Positions 51,601 through 59,057 of a stretch of 64,000 bases of DNA are shown here, piece by piece (within the stretch, counting starts at the first letter, position 1; each line of letters opens with the position of its first letter). The stretch is from Gammaproteobacteria bacterium (GTDB taxonomy: Bacteria; Pseudomonadota; Gammaproteobacteria; Pseudomonadales; Azotimanducaceae), in contig JAPOYV010000017.1 in assembly GCA_026706385.1 (NCBI GenBank), positions 11,535 through 75,534 of the forward strand, in the 5' to 3' direction. Both the position numbers and the translations under genes were made by a program. Below the pieces are notes generated by a model. The model did not search any database. It worked only from the letters and a program-made list of their open reading frames with translations, and was not told the DNA's origin.

Positions 51601-52216
51601 CAAGCCCCTGGATCGCATCGAGGAACTCCGCCGCGAAGGCGCGGTAGGCCTGGGACCGGCGCATGCTGCTCTTCGCCTCGAAGCGCTGGAACGAAGCCGG
51701 CACCAACAGGGTGAACATGGCGAAGGCGAACATCAGGGCGGCAACGGGCAGGTCGTAGAACGCCAGCAGGGCGAAGACGACGAGCGGCGTGATCACGGAG
51801 ACCAGCAGTTGCGGCAGGTACTGGCCGAAGTAGGTCTCGAGCTGCTCGACCCCGTCGATCATCGAGATCATCACCGCGCCAGTCCGCGTGAGGCCGAAGT
51901 GAGCCGGGCCCAGCGCGACCGCTTTGTCGTACAACTGTTTACGCAGCGCCAACTGCACGCGGATCGCCGTGCGGTGCGCCACCATCGCGCGCGCATGCTC
52001 GATCCAGCCGCGCAGCACCATCACCGCCGCCACGGCGGCCAAGGGCGCGATCAAGTCGGCGAACGTCTCGCCGGTGAAGACGCGTGCGAGAAGCCATCCG
52101 AGCAGCCCCAGCCGGCCGATCCCGACGAGGGACGAGGCGATCCCCATCGCCACGGTGGCGGCGATCCGCAGACGCACGCCGCGCGTGAACTGCCAAAGGC
52201 GGGTGTCGAAGAGCAT
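48629..52216 (-). CDS. Fused CydDC-like ABC exporter (two membrane and two ATPase domains)
   Basis: This 1195-residue single chain has two complete half-transporters. Half one has a CydD-like membrane domain (LPQLLVSVITPLVVFALLAFYD) with Walker A GESGAGKST (about residues 368-376) and LSGGQRQRLAIARALL. Half two has Walker A GPSGAGKTT (about 988-996) and LSGGQRQRVAIARAFL. E. coli CydDC exports cysteine and glutathione to the periplasm and is needed for cytochrome bd and c maturation. Here the two halves are one gene, and the next gene, with no spacer, is a multihaem cytochrome c. An export role for thiol or haem in cytochrome assembly is inferred. Confidence 0.86.
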   Translation of the reverse strand: MLFDTRLWQFTRGVRLRIAATVAMGIASSLVGIGRLGLLGWLLARVFTGETFADLIAPLAAVAAVMVLRGWIEHARAMVAHRTAIRVQLALRKQLYDKAVALGPAHFGLTRTGAVMISMIDGVEQLETYFGQYLPQLLVSVITPLVVFALLAFYDLPVAALMFAFAMFTLLVPASFQRFEAKSSMRRSQAYRAFAAEFLDAIQGLATLKAFGQSTARGRLLAMRAHEVFRSTMWVLATNAGNRGLTDLGVAVGTAAVLGLGAWRVSQGEMSLEILLVVLMMGIEVFRPQRDLRALLHNGMMSRAAANDIFALLDARPRVEPPLTPVAVDGPIAPVVEFDDVSFAYPGGRRAAHRGLSFRVEAGERVGFVGESGAGKSTIVRLLLRFYDPDAGVVRIGGHDLRDLGTDDVYPNVAVVNQDTYLFHGTVEDNVRFGNPDATPEEIEAAARAANAHGFITRLPHGYATVVGERGIKLSGGQRQRLAIARALLRDAPILVLDEALSAVDAENEAVIQSALDRLMQGRTTLIFAHRLSSVIGADRILVLDQGAIVEVGDHDSLMRAGGAYFRLMEAQAGEGARPGPSLVSADGHGKPQEVPLEDVLVDDARAHAEPTDAILRAEGMGWTGVFRELLRHVVPWKAKFSLVLTLGIARVASLIGVGVASALAVAAVKRGEPFMPYLGVLAIVAPLSGLLHWLESWFAHDMAFRMLAEMRIALYEKLDRLAPAYLVRRRTGDLVGMATHDVELVEYFFAHTVAPFLVAVLVPAAVVGTLAWFGWPMALALAPFLAAVAISPVLARRRIDALGSRAREAFGDMNAHAVDTIQGLAEILAFQRAKARGADFVARIERHTALRLPFYADLTRQTAILEAVTGLGGLVVVATGTHLVGTGALDPAILPMLTLLAMAAFLPVSEIAHIGRQLADTLGATRRLYAVHNEVEVVTDGPGVGAPSPSGGVEIEVRDVSFSYLGNQRLALDGATFTVPAGKTLALVGPSGAGKTTAAHLLMRFWDPGSGVIRFDGRNLREYRLDELRERVALVTQDTYLFNETLRANILIAKPDATAAELDEAVRRASLDPFVDALPDGLETRVGERGVRLSGGQRQRVAIARAFLKDAQVLILDEATSHLDAVNEQAVRHALEELMTKRTTIVIAHRLSTVRNADRIVVLDAGRTTEVGNHDELLARGGLYSRLVGRQMAV

Positions 52217-52360
52217 GAAGCGCGCGCGACCCTTAAGCGCATCGTCAACCGCCCGATAGTAGCGGCTTGGACTTCGGAGCGGACGCGTGATGTGCCAGAC
52301 TGTGGACCCGACCCGGGGCTACAGCGTGATGATCGACCGCACCGACCCCAACCGCAGCGC

Positions 52361-53704
52361 ATGCCGGATCGCCCGGTGACGCTCCCGGCGCACCACAATG
52401 GGAGCTTCTGGTTCGACTCGCTGGACGACCTCCCGGAACCCAGTCCGCCTGCCACGCTGCCGTCGCGAACGGATGTCGCTATCGTCGGCGGCGGCTTCAC
52501 CGGGCTGTGGACCGCTTACTATCTGCGCCGACACCGACCGGACCTGGGCATCGCGGTATTCGAAGCCGAGACCGTTGGCTTCGGCGCGAGCGGACGCAAC
52601 GGCGGCTGGTGCATGGGCATGGCCATGGGGATCGACGAGCGTCTCGCGGATCCCGATCCGTCGGCGGGGCTCGCCCTGTTGCACGCGATGCAGGACACCG
52701 TGGATGAAGTCGGTCGGGTCTGCCAGGCCGAGAACATCGACTGCCACTTCGCCAAGGGCGGCACGTTGACCGTCGCGACGACAGCCAAGCAGGCGGATGC
52801 GCTTCGCAAACATGTCGCGCGGCGGCACGCGCTGGGCTTTACCGAAGACGATTTCCGGTGGCTTCCACCGGACGAGGCCGCTGGTCGCATCGGGTTGCAG
52901 CCCAATCTCGGGGCCGCCTACACGAGCCACTGCGCCGCGATCCACCCGGCGCGCCTCGTGCGCGGACTGGCCAAGACCGTGCGCCGAACCGGGGTGGCCG
53001 TCCATGAGCGCACTCCGGTGCTGGGGATCGACGCGGGCCGGGTCGAGACCACCCGTGGCGAGGTGCGAGCGCCCGTCATCCTGCGCGCCACCGAGGCGTA
53101 CACCGGCACCATCCGCGGCCACGCGCGAAGCCTGCTGCCCCTCTACAGCATGATGGTGGCGACCGAGCCGCTGTCCGAGGCGACCTGGCGCGAGGTCGGT
53201 CTCACAAACCGCGAGACCTTCGGCGATGCCCGGCGCGTCACCACCTACGGCCAGCGCACCCTGGGCGGGCGACTGGCCTTCGGCTGCCGGGTCGGCTATC
53301 GGTACGGATCACGGATCCTGCGCCGCATCGAGCCGCCCGATTCTGCCCTTGCCGCCGTCGAAGCGACGCTGCGAACCATGTTGCCGGCAATCGGCGATGC
53401 GCGAATCACGCACGGTTGGGGCGGCGTGCTGGGCGCGGCGCGTCACGGCCGGCCGTTCGTCACGTTCGACCGTGACAGCGGGCTCGGGGCCGCCGGCGGC
53501 TACATCGGCGAAGGCGTCGCTGCGTCCAACCTCGCGGGCCGGATCCTCGCGGACCTGGTCTTTGAGCGCTCGACGCCGCTCGTTCGTCTCGCCTGGGTCG
53601 ACGATGTGCCACGGAAGTGGCCCGTGGAGCCGTTCCGCTGGCTGGGCACCAAGACGATGTTCGCCCTCGCGCGGCTGGCCGATCATCGGGAGATGAGGCG
53701 ATGA
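52361..53704 (+). CDS. FAD-dependent oxidoreductase (DAO family)
   Basis: The 447-residue protein is a DAO-family flavoenzyme, with the GxGxxG Rossmann motif in VAIVGGGFTGLWTAYYLRRH, GASGRNGGW, and a C-terminal flavin-binding GGYIGEGVAASNLAGRILADL. Such enzymes oxidise amino acids, N-methyl amines or other amines. There is no signal peptide. The ATG at 52361 is the first in-frame start in the divergent spacer. It overlaps the next methyltransferase start (ATGA), so translation is coupled. It is divergent from the exporter operon across 144 bp. Confidence 0.87.
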   Translation: MPDRPVTLPAHHNGSFWFDSLDDLPEPSPPATLPSRTDVAIVGGGFTGLWTAYYLRRHRPDLGIAVFEAETVGFGASGRNGGWCMGMAMGIDERLADPDPSAGLALLHAMQDTVDEVGRVCQAENIDCHFAKGGTLTVATTAKQADALRKHVARRHALGFTEDDFRWLPPDEAAGRIGLQPNLGAAYTSHCAAIHPARLVRGLAKTVRRTGVAVHERTPVLGIDAGRVETTRGEVRAPVILRATEAYTGTIRGHARSLLPLYSMMVATEPLSEATWREVGLTNRETFGDARRVTTYGQRTLGGRLAFGCRVGYRYGSRILRRIEPPDSALAAVEATLRTMLPAIGDARITHGWGGVLGAARHGRPFVTFDRDSGLGAAGGYIGEGVAASNLAGRILADLVFERSTPLVRLAWVDDVPRKWPVEPFRWLGTKTMFALARLADHREMRR

Positions 53705-54477
53705 CGCCGTTCAAGTCCACCGCCGAGTTCTACAGTCGCTTCCGCGTGCCCTATCCAGAGAGCTTGGTCGCGGGCCTCAAGGCCGACGCGGGCTTGGGCT
53801 ACGACGCCCGGGTCCTGGACTTGGCGACGGGCCCAGGCCGTCTGGCATTGGCTCTCGCGCCTTCTTTGTGCCAAGTCGTCGCCGTGGATGTCGAAATCGA
53901 GATGCTGGAGGAGGGGAAGTGCGTGGCCCGCCGCAAAGGCGTCGCCAATATTCGATGGGTCCATTCCCGGGCGGAAGACCTCACAGTTGCGCCGGGAACC
54001 GTGGACCTCGTCACGATCGGCGAGGCGTTCCACAGGCTCGACCAGGACGTCGTGCTGCGGCGCATTCGCCAATGGCTCAGGGCCGGCGCCTGCGTGGCGA
54101 TCGTGGGTTGCTTCGGGGTCCTGGATGGGGGCTACGCCTGGCAGGAGTCGCTGCGTCGCGCGGTCTCCGATTGGACGAAGGAACGACCGGCCGTCCCGTC
54201 AGGGCCGCCCAGGGGGAAGGTCCACGACGCCCGACGGCTTGTTGAGGCCGGCTTCGCCGACGTGATGAACAGGGAATTCGTCGAATCGCATACCTGGACT
54301 CGCGAGAGCGTTCTCGGCCACCTGCATTCGACTTCCCGATTCTCCTTGGCGGCGTTGGGCGATGAACTCGACGACTTTGACAGGGTTGTTCTCGCGGCCT
54401 TGGGTCCAGACGGACCCGACCGCTTTCCGCAAGAGGTGTCGTCGGGCTACACGATCGGTTGGAATGCTGGGGTGTGA
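53701..54477 (+). CDS. Class I SAM-dependent methyltransferase
   Basis: The 258-residue protein has a Rossmann methyltransferase fold: motif I VLDLATGPGRLALAL, motif II QVVAVDVEIEMLEEG, and the later VDLVTIGEAFHRLDQD segment (UbiE-like). The acceptor is unknown. The ATG overlaps the DAO oxidoreductase stop (ATGA). A second methyltransferase follows 5 bp later, giving an operon of one oxidoreductase and two methyltransferases. Confidence 0.84.
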   Translation: MTPFKSTAEFYSRFRVPYPESLVAGLKADAGLGYDARVLDLATGPGRLALALAPSLCQVVAVDVEIEMLEEGKCVARRKGVANIRWVHSRAEDLTVAPGTVDLVTIGEAFHRLDQDVVLRRIRQWLRAGACVAIVGCFGVLDGGYAWQESLRRAVSDWTKERPAVPSGPPRGKVHDARRLVEAGFADVMNREFVESHTWTRESVLGHLHSTSRFSLAALGDELDDFDRVVLAALGPDGPDRFPQEVSSGYTIGWNAGV

Positions 54478-54482
54478 AATCG

Positions 54483-55226
54483 ATGGACGCTTCGGCCGAC
54501 TACGATCCCTTCGCGCGGGTGTACAACCTGCATTGGGGCTCCTTTGCCGGACTGGTCATTCCGATCCTCGAGCACCTCGTCCTGCGGCATCTCCCGGACC
54601 ACGCGTCCGTGCTGGATCTGTGTTGCGGCACCGGTCAACTGGCGGCGCGACTTACCGGCGACGGCTACGAGGTCACCGGGGTCGATGTCTCCGGGTCGAT
54701 GATAGAAATCGCCAAGGCGACGGCGCCCGGCGCTCATTTCCACGTTCACGACGTTCGTCAGCCACTGCCAGTGAAGGGCTTTGCCGCCGCGTTCTCGACG
54801 TTCGACAGTCTCAACCACATGATGACGCTCGAGGATCTGACGCGCGCATTCCAAAACGTCCGCAATGTGCTGGGCACGAACGCGTATTTCGCCTTCGATC
54901 TGAACATGGCCGCGGCCTACGAGGCGCGATGGCGAGGAACCTTCGCCTACGTCGAGGACGACCACGTGTGCGCGGTCCGGTCCTCGCACGACCTGGCGAC
55001 GCGAACGGGCCGGATGGACCTGACCATCTTCGAGTTAGCCCGCGGCGCGTGGACCCGGGCGGACTTGAGCCTGGTGCAGCGCTGGTATGCCGAGGACGAA
55101 GTCCTCGCCGCTCTCCGGGCCGCAGGTTTCTCTGACAGCCGTTCATTCCCGGCCGATGAACCGATTGCCGAAGGGTGCCCAGCATTGCCTGGCCGCATGT
55201 TCTTTGTCGCCAGGCCGCCGCGTTGA
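54483..55226 (+). CDS. Class I SAM-dependent methyltransferase
   Basis: The 247-residue protein has motif I VLDLCCGTGQLAARL, motif II EVTGVDVSGSMIEIAKA and the usual FDSLNHM acidic loop. It resembles the small methyltransferase-25/11 group. No substrate is apparent. The ATG at 54483 lies 5 bp after the previous gene stop, so it is the third gene of the operon. It is unrelated in detail to the first methyltransferase and to the third at 56169-57182. Confidence 0.85.
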   Translation: MDASADYDPFARVYNLHWGSFAGLVIPILEHLVLRHLPDHASVLDLCCGTGQLAARLTGDGYEVTGVDVSGSMIEIAKATAPGAHFHVHDVRQPLPVKGFAAAFSTFDSLNHMMTLEDLTRAFQNVRNVLGTNAYFAFDLNMAAAYEARWRGTFAYVEDDHVCAVRSSHDLATRTGRMDLTIFELARGAWTRADLSLVQRWYAEDEVLAALRAAGFSDSRSFPADEPIAEGCPALPGRMFFVARPPR

Positions 55227-55289
55227 AACACATTCGGGAACACTGGTTGGCTGAAGGACTTCGCCGAGATCGCTCGTGGGCGTGACGCG

Positions 55290-56147
55290 ATGCTGACGGG
55301 GAGCTGTCTGTGCGGAGACGTCGTGTTCGCAATCGACGGGCCGGTGGCGATGGTCGGCCACTGCCACTGCGCCATGTGCCGCAAGTCGCATGGCAGCGCG
55401 TTCGCAACCTTCGCGACGGTGTCGACCGACGACTTCCGATGGGTGCAAGGCGAGGACCGGGTCGTTGCGTACCAATCGTCGGCTCAGCGCTTCCGGCGCT
55501 TCTGCGCACGTTGCGGCTCCGCTGTCCTTGCCGACGGCGACGGCGAGCGGGACGTGCTGGTGCCGTTGGGCAATGTCGCCGGAGACCCCGGAGTACGGCC
55601 GCGCCTGCATGCCTTCACGGCCTCAATGGCGCCTTGGCACACCATTGTCGACGACCTGCCGCGGCATGGTGCGCATCCGCAGGCGCTCATGCCCCGGGCG
55701 TCGGTCGTTGTCCGCCCGGGCGTGCCGAGAACGTCTGGCGCCGTCGTCGGAAGCTGCCTGTGCGGCGCGGTCGCATACGAGTTCGACCCGCCGCCACTGC
55801 GGATGTACAACTGCCATTGCTCGCGATGCCGACGGACCGTGAGCGCGGCGTACCAGACCGTCCTGCGCGTCGACCGCAGCGGATTCCGCTGGCTTGCCGG
55901 TGCCGGCAACGTGGCCGACTACCGCTTGCCGGGAACTTGGTTCCAATGCGCCTTCTGCCGGACCTGCGGTTCGCGAACCCCGTGGACGCGCGACGAGCAG
56001 GTTTGCGTTCCCGCAGGCTCCCTTGACTGTGATCCGGGCGAGAGACCCCATGAGAGCATCTTCACCGACTCCCGGGCGGTATGGGCCGTGCTTGACGAGA
56101 GGCTCGAGAGCTGGCCCGCCGGGCTGACCCCTACGCCGGACCCCTAG
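55290..56147 (+). CDS. Two-domain GFA/CENP-V family protein
   Basis: The 285-residue protein contains two tandem GFA/CENP-V domains. The first (residues 1-150) has GSCLCGDV, CHCAMCRKSHGS and RFCARCGSAV. The second (about 152-285) has GSCLCGAV, CHCSRCRRT and FCRTCGSRT. Each keeps the Cys ligands for zinc. The family includes a reported glutathione-dependent formaldehyde-activating enzyme, though that role is disputed. Fusion of two copies is less common than a single unit. It follows the second methyltransferase by 63 bp and may be in the same operon. Confidence 0.87.
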   Translation: MLTGSCLCGDVVFAIDGPVAMVGHCHCAMCRKSHGSAFATFATVSTDDFRWVQGEDRVVAYQSSAQRFRRFCARCGSAVLADGDGERDVLVPLGNVAGDPGVRPRLHAFTASMAPWHTIVDDLPRHGAHPQALMPRASVVVRPGVPRTSGAVVGSCLCGAVAYEFDPPPLRMYNCHCSRCRRTVSAAYQTVLRVDRSGFRWLAGAGNVADYRLPGTWFQCAFCRTCGSRTPWTRDEQVCVPAGSLDCDPGERPHESIFTDSRAVWAVLDERLESWPAGLTPTPDP

Positions 56148-56168
56148 GTGCCACCTGGCCGCGCACGG

Positions 56169-57182
56169 TCACCCGCGCGGCTTCAGTCCGGCGACCCTGA
56201 CCAGGATGCCGGGAATGAAGTCATTGACTTCGACATCAACGAACCCGGCGTTCTCGAAGTAGGACGCGCATTCGGATCGGGTGTGGGCCATGCCGGTGCT
56301 GTTGGCGAAGACCTCGTACAGCCCCCAGATCGCGGCGTCCAAGGGACCGGCGCGATCGTCGTCGAGCATTTCGCCGATCAGGTGCATCTCGCCGCCCGGT
56401 TCGAGTGCCTGGAACGCCTTGGTGACGATGGCTTGGACGATTTCACGATTGTACTGGGGCAGGTTGCTGGCCATGATGGCGACGTCGCAACCCTCGGGTA
56501 GGTCGTCCTTCGTGAAGTCGCCGCCCATGGCGGACACTCTGTCCCCGACGCCGTGCTCGGCGATGAACTCCTGGGTGACTTCCACGACGGGAGGAAGATC
56601 GAAGACAACGGCCGTCAGGCCCGGGTTCTCCTGCACGGCGACGATCGAATAGGCGCCGGAACCACCGCCGAGATCCATGATTTTCTTTCGGTTGGCGAGA
56701 TCGACGTGCCTCGAAAACCGGCGTCCGGATCCGAAGCCAACGCTCGCGGTGGCCTCGTGGTACCGGCGCGCCGAGTCCACTGTCATCGCTGCATCGAAGC
56801 TGCCGATGACCGTTGGCGGCTCCTGGCGCCCGAGGCTTTCGGTCAGCTCGCCCCAGCGTTTCCACGCGGGCCGCACAAAGGTCATCCAGGGGCCCGCGTA
56901 GCTCGCCTTGCCTTTCACCAGGTAGCGTTCGACGTCTTCGGCGTTCTCGACGTGGTCGCCGCGGTAGCGGATCAGGCCCGCTGCGGCACACATGGCCATC
57001 AGGCGGTCGGCGTTGACTTCGGCGATGCCGGCCCGTTTGGCGAACCGTTGGATCGTGTTGTCGCCCGCGGCAATCGCCGTGAACAGTTCGAGGTCGATAG
57101 CCGCAAAGAGGCTGGCGGACGTGATGAATGCCCGGGACAGGCCTTGCAGCCGGACCGTATCGACCTTTCTTGAGTTGCTCAT
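56169..57182 (-). CDS. O-methyltransferase (methyltransf_2 type)
   Basis: The 337-residue protein has an N-terminal dimerisation winged helix (LFAAIDLELFTAIAAGDNTIQRFAKRAGI) and the SAM-binding core with motif I IMDLGGGSGAYSIVAVQ, then VVFDLPPVVEVTQ and GGEMHLIGEMLDDDRAGP. This is the plant-COMT/hydroxyneurosporene methyltransferase type. Substrate unknown. AAGGAG six bases ahead of the ATG at 57182 fixes the start. It lies 38 bp after the NCS2 permease gene, so the two may be cotranscribed. Confidence 0.88.
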   Translation of the reverse strand: MSNSRKVDTVRLQGLSRAFITSASLFAAIDLELFTAIAAGDNTIQRFAKRAGIAEVNADRLMAMCAAAGLIRYRGDHVENAEDVERYLVKGKASYAGPWMTFVRPAWKRWGELTESLGRQEPPTVIGSFDAAMTVDSARRYHEATASVGFGSGRRFSRHVDLANRKKIMDLGGGSGAYSIVAVQENPGLTAVVFDLPPVVEVTQEFIAEHGVGDRVSAMGGDFTKDDLPEGCDVAIMASNLPQYNREIVQAIVTKAFQALEPGGEMHLIGEMLDDDRAGPLDAAIWGLYEVFANSTGMAHTRSECASYFENAGFVDVEVNDFIPGILVRVAGLKPRG

Positions 57183-57220
57183 CGTCTTTCTCCTTGGCGA
57201 ATGTCGGTCCACGACGCGCC

Positions 57221-58951
57221 TCAGTGATCCACGCGTATCGTGACGATCTCCGTGTCGTGGTATTGCTGATGCTGTACGGACGTGGCGTAGTGCCGCAGCA
57301 GCCGCAGGGGTGTCTCCGCTTCGTTCGGCATCTCGGTCACGCCCTCGCTCAGCATGGCGAGCTGGTCCTCGAGGTTGAGGTCCTTGACGCTTGCGATGAA
57401 CTCGATTCCCGTTGATCGACTTTCCGGCCGTGCGACGACGAGCAGTTCGCGATCCACATCCGGTGATCCCTTCGCCTCGGAGCCGAGAAGCGCGTGCACG
57501 GTTTCCTCCGCCACGGCGCGCAGCCGCTCGGTTAGCGGCTCATCGTAACCCTTGGTCTTGGCGAAGCCGCGCAGGAAGGTGTCGATCTCGGCCAGCGCGT
57601 CGATGGCCAGCGCGGTGCGCAGTCGCTTCGGTCTGCTCGCGGTGAGGTCGAGGAAGCCCGAGAGCAGGATCACGGTGATCCCGCCCGCCGTCATGCCGTT
57701 GCCGAGAAACTGGCCCCAGGCACCCTCGCGGAGCATCGGATAGACGAGGTCGAACTGGAACGCGAGGCCCACCCAGAACGCGAACCCGACGATCAGGCTC
57801 TTGCGGTAGTCGAGGCCGTCGTTGGTCAGGATCTTCACGCCGAACACGAACAATAGGCCCACGATCACCGCGAGATAGCCACCGGCAACGGGCCCGGGCA
57901 GCGCGACGATCATGGCGACGAGCTTGGGGAAGAACGCCAGCGCGATGAACAGGCAGCCGACGCAGACGCCCACGGATCGAGCGCAGACGCCGGTGAGTTC
58001 GGCGATCGCGACGCCGCTGCCGTAGGTGGTATTGGGCACGGTTCCACCCACACCCGAGAGCAGGTTGCCAAGCCCGTCGGCGTTGATCGCGCCCTGGATG
58101 GAGCGGAAGTCGATGGCCCGCGGCTTGCGCCACGATGCCCGCTGAATGGCGATGGCATCGCCGAGCGTGTCCATGGCACCGACCAGGGTGACGATGAGGA
58201 AGCCGGGCAATAGCGCCCAGAAGGTGTTGTCGAAGCTCAAGTCCAGGCCGGGATAGCCGGCGATGTCGGGCATCCCGATCCAAGGGGCGGCCGCCACGCG
58301 CTCGAGGTCGTAGATGCCGAAGCCGAGTCCGGCGATTGCGCCAGCGGCTAGGCCGATGCCGGGAGCCCAGACGCGCCACGCCCCGGAGAGCCGTAGGGCC
58401 ACGAGCACGGTTGCGCCAAGCGTCACCAGGGCCGTGATCGGCGCGGCGGCCTCTGGCGTCCCGTCGGGTACGGCCGTGAGCTGTCGGAAGATGATCGGTG
58501 CGACGCTCACGGGAATGAGCATCAGTACAGTCCCTGCGACGGTGGGCGTGAACACGCGACGCAGCAAGGCCATTTTCGCGCCGAGAACGAACTGGGCGAG
58601 GGACGACATCACGATCAGGGTGGCCAACAGTCCCGGGCCACCCTCGGCGAGGGCCGTCACGCTCATGGGCAAGAACGCGGCCGTGCTGCCCATCACGAGG
58701 ATGTAGCCGGCGCCAAGCCGGCCGATGCGAACCGCCTGGACGACGGTGGCCACGCCGCTTACGGCGAGCGCCGCGAACACCGCCCAGTTCAAGTACGCCT
58801 CGCTGCCGCCGGCGGTGCTGATGAGGATCGCCGGGGTCAGCACGACGGTGGCGACCGCGAGAACGGTGTACTGGATGCCGAGGCCGAGGGTCAGGGCCGG
58901 CGGCGGACGTTCGTCGGCCTCGTAACGTACGTCGTGGTTGGTCTGCGGCAT
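57221..58951 (-). CDS. NCS2-family uracil/xanthine permease with C-terminal extension
   Basis: The first 425 residues of this 576-residue protein form about 12-14 membrane segments with NCS2 landmarks: the substrate-binding stretch NLLSGVGGTVPNTTYGSG and LPGFLIVTLVGAMDTLGDAIA. The carrier probably imports nucleobases by proton symport. The last 150 residues (from SRPKRLRTALAID) form a soluble alpha/beta extension of unknown family, not normal for plain NCS2 proteins, ending in EIVTIRVDH. The substrate is not certain. An O-methyltransferase gene follows 38 bp on. Confidence 0.86.
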   Translation of the reverse strand: MPQTNHDVRYEADERPPPALTLGLGIQYTVLAVATVVLTPAILISTAGGSEAYLNWAVFAALAVSGVATVVQAVRIGRLGAGYILVMGSTAAFLPMSVTALAEGGPGLLATLIVMSSLAQFVLGAKMALLRRVFTPTVAGTVLMLIPVSVAPIIFRQLTAVPDGTPEAAAPITALVTLGATVLVALRLSGAWRVWAPGIGLAAGAIAGLGFGIYDLERVAAAPWIGMPDIAGYPGLDLSFDNTFWALLPGFLIVTLVGAMDTLGDAIAIQRASWRKPRAIDFRSIQGAINADGLGNLLSGVGGTVPNTTYGSGVAIAELTGVCARSVGVCVGCLFIALAFFPKLVAMIVALPGPVAGGYLAVIVGLLFVFGVKILTNDGLDYRKSLIVGFAFWVGLAFQFDLVYPMLREGAWGQFLGNGMTAGGITVILLSGFLDLTASRPKRLRTALAIDALAEIDTFLRGFAKTKGYDEPLTERLRAVAEETVHALLGSEAKGSPDVDRELLVVARPESRSTGIEFIASVKDLNLEDQLAMLSEGVTEMPNEAETPLRLLRHYATSVQHQQYHDTEIVTIRVDH

Positions 58952-59057
58952 TGCCTTCCCGGGCGCAGTCGTGAGGCGCGGAGTCTAAGCACCTTGCCGG
59001 CAAGCGGCCAATCCGCCTCCTCGTGGTCGCGGGTCTCGTTCCGCTCCCCTTTGCCGA

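Noticed and set aside
48767-53704. A 1645-codon open frame on the plus strand through the exporter locus
   Set aside because: Up to about 52360 it is the antisense of the fused ABC exporter, with low-complexity composition caused by GC-rich codons. Only the last 447 codons, the DAO oxidoreductase, are real.
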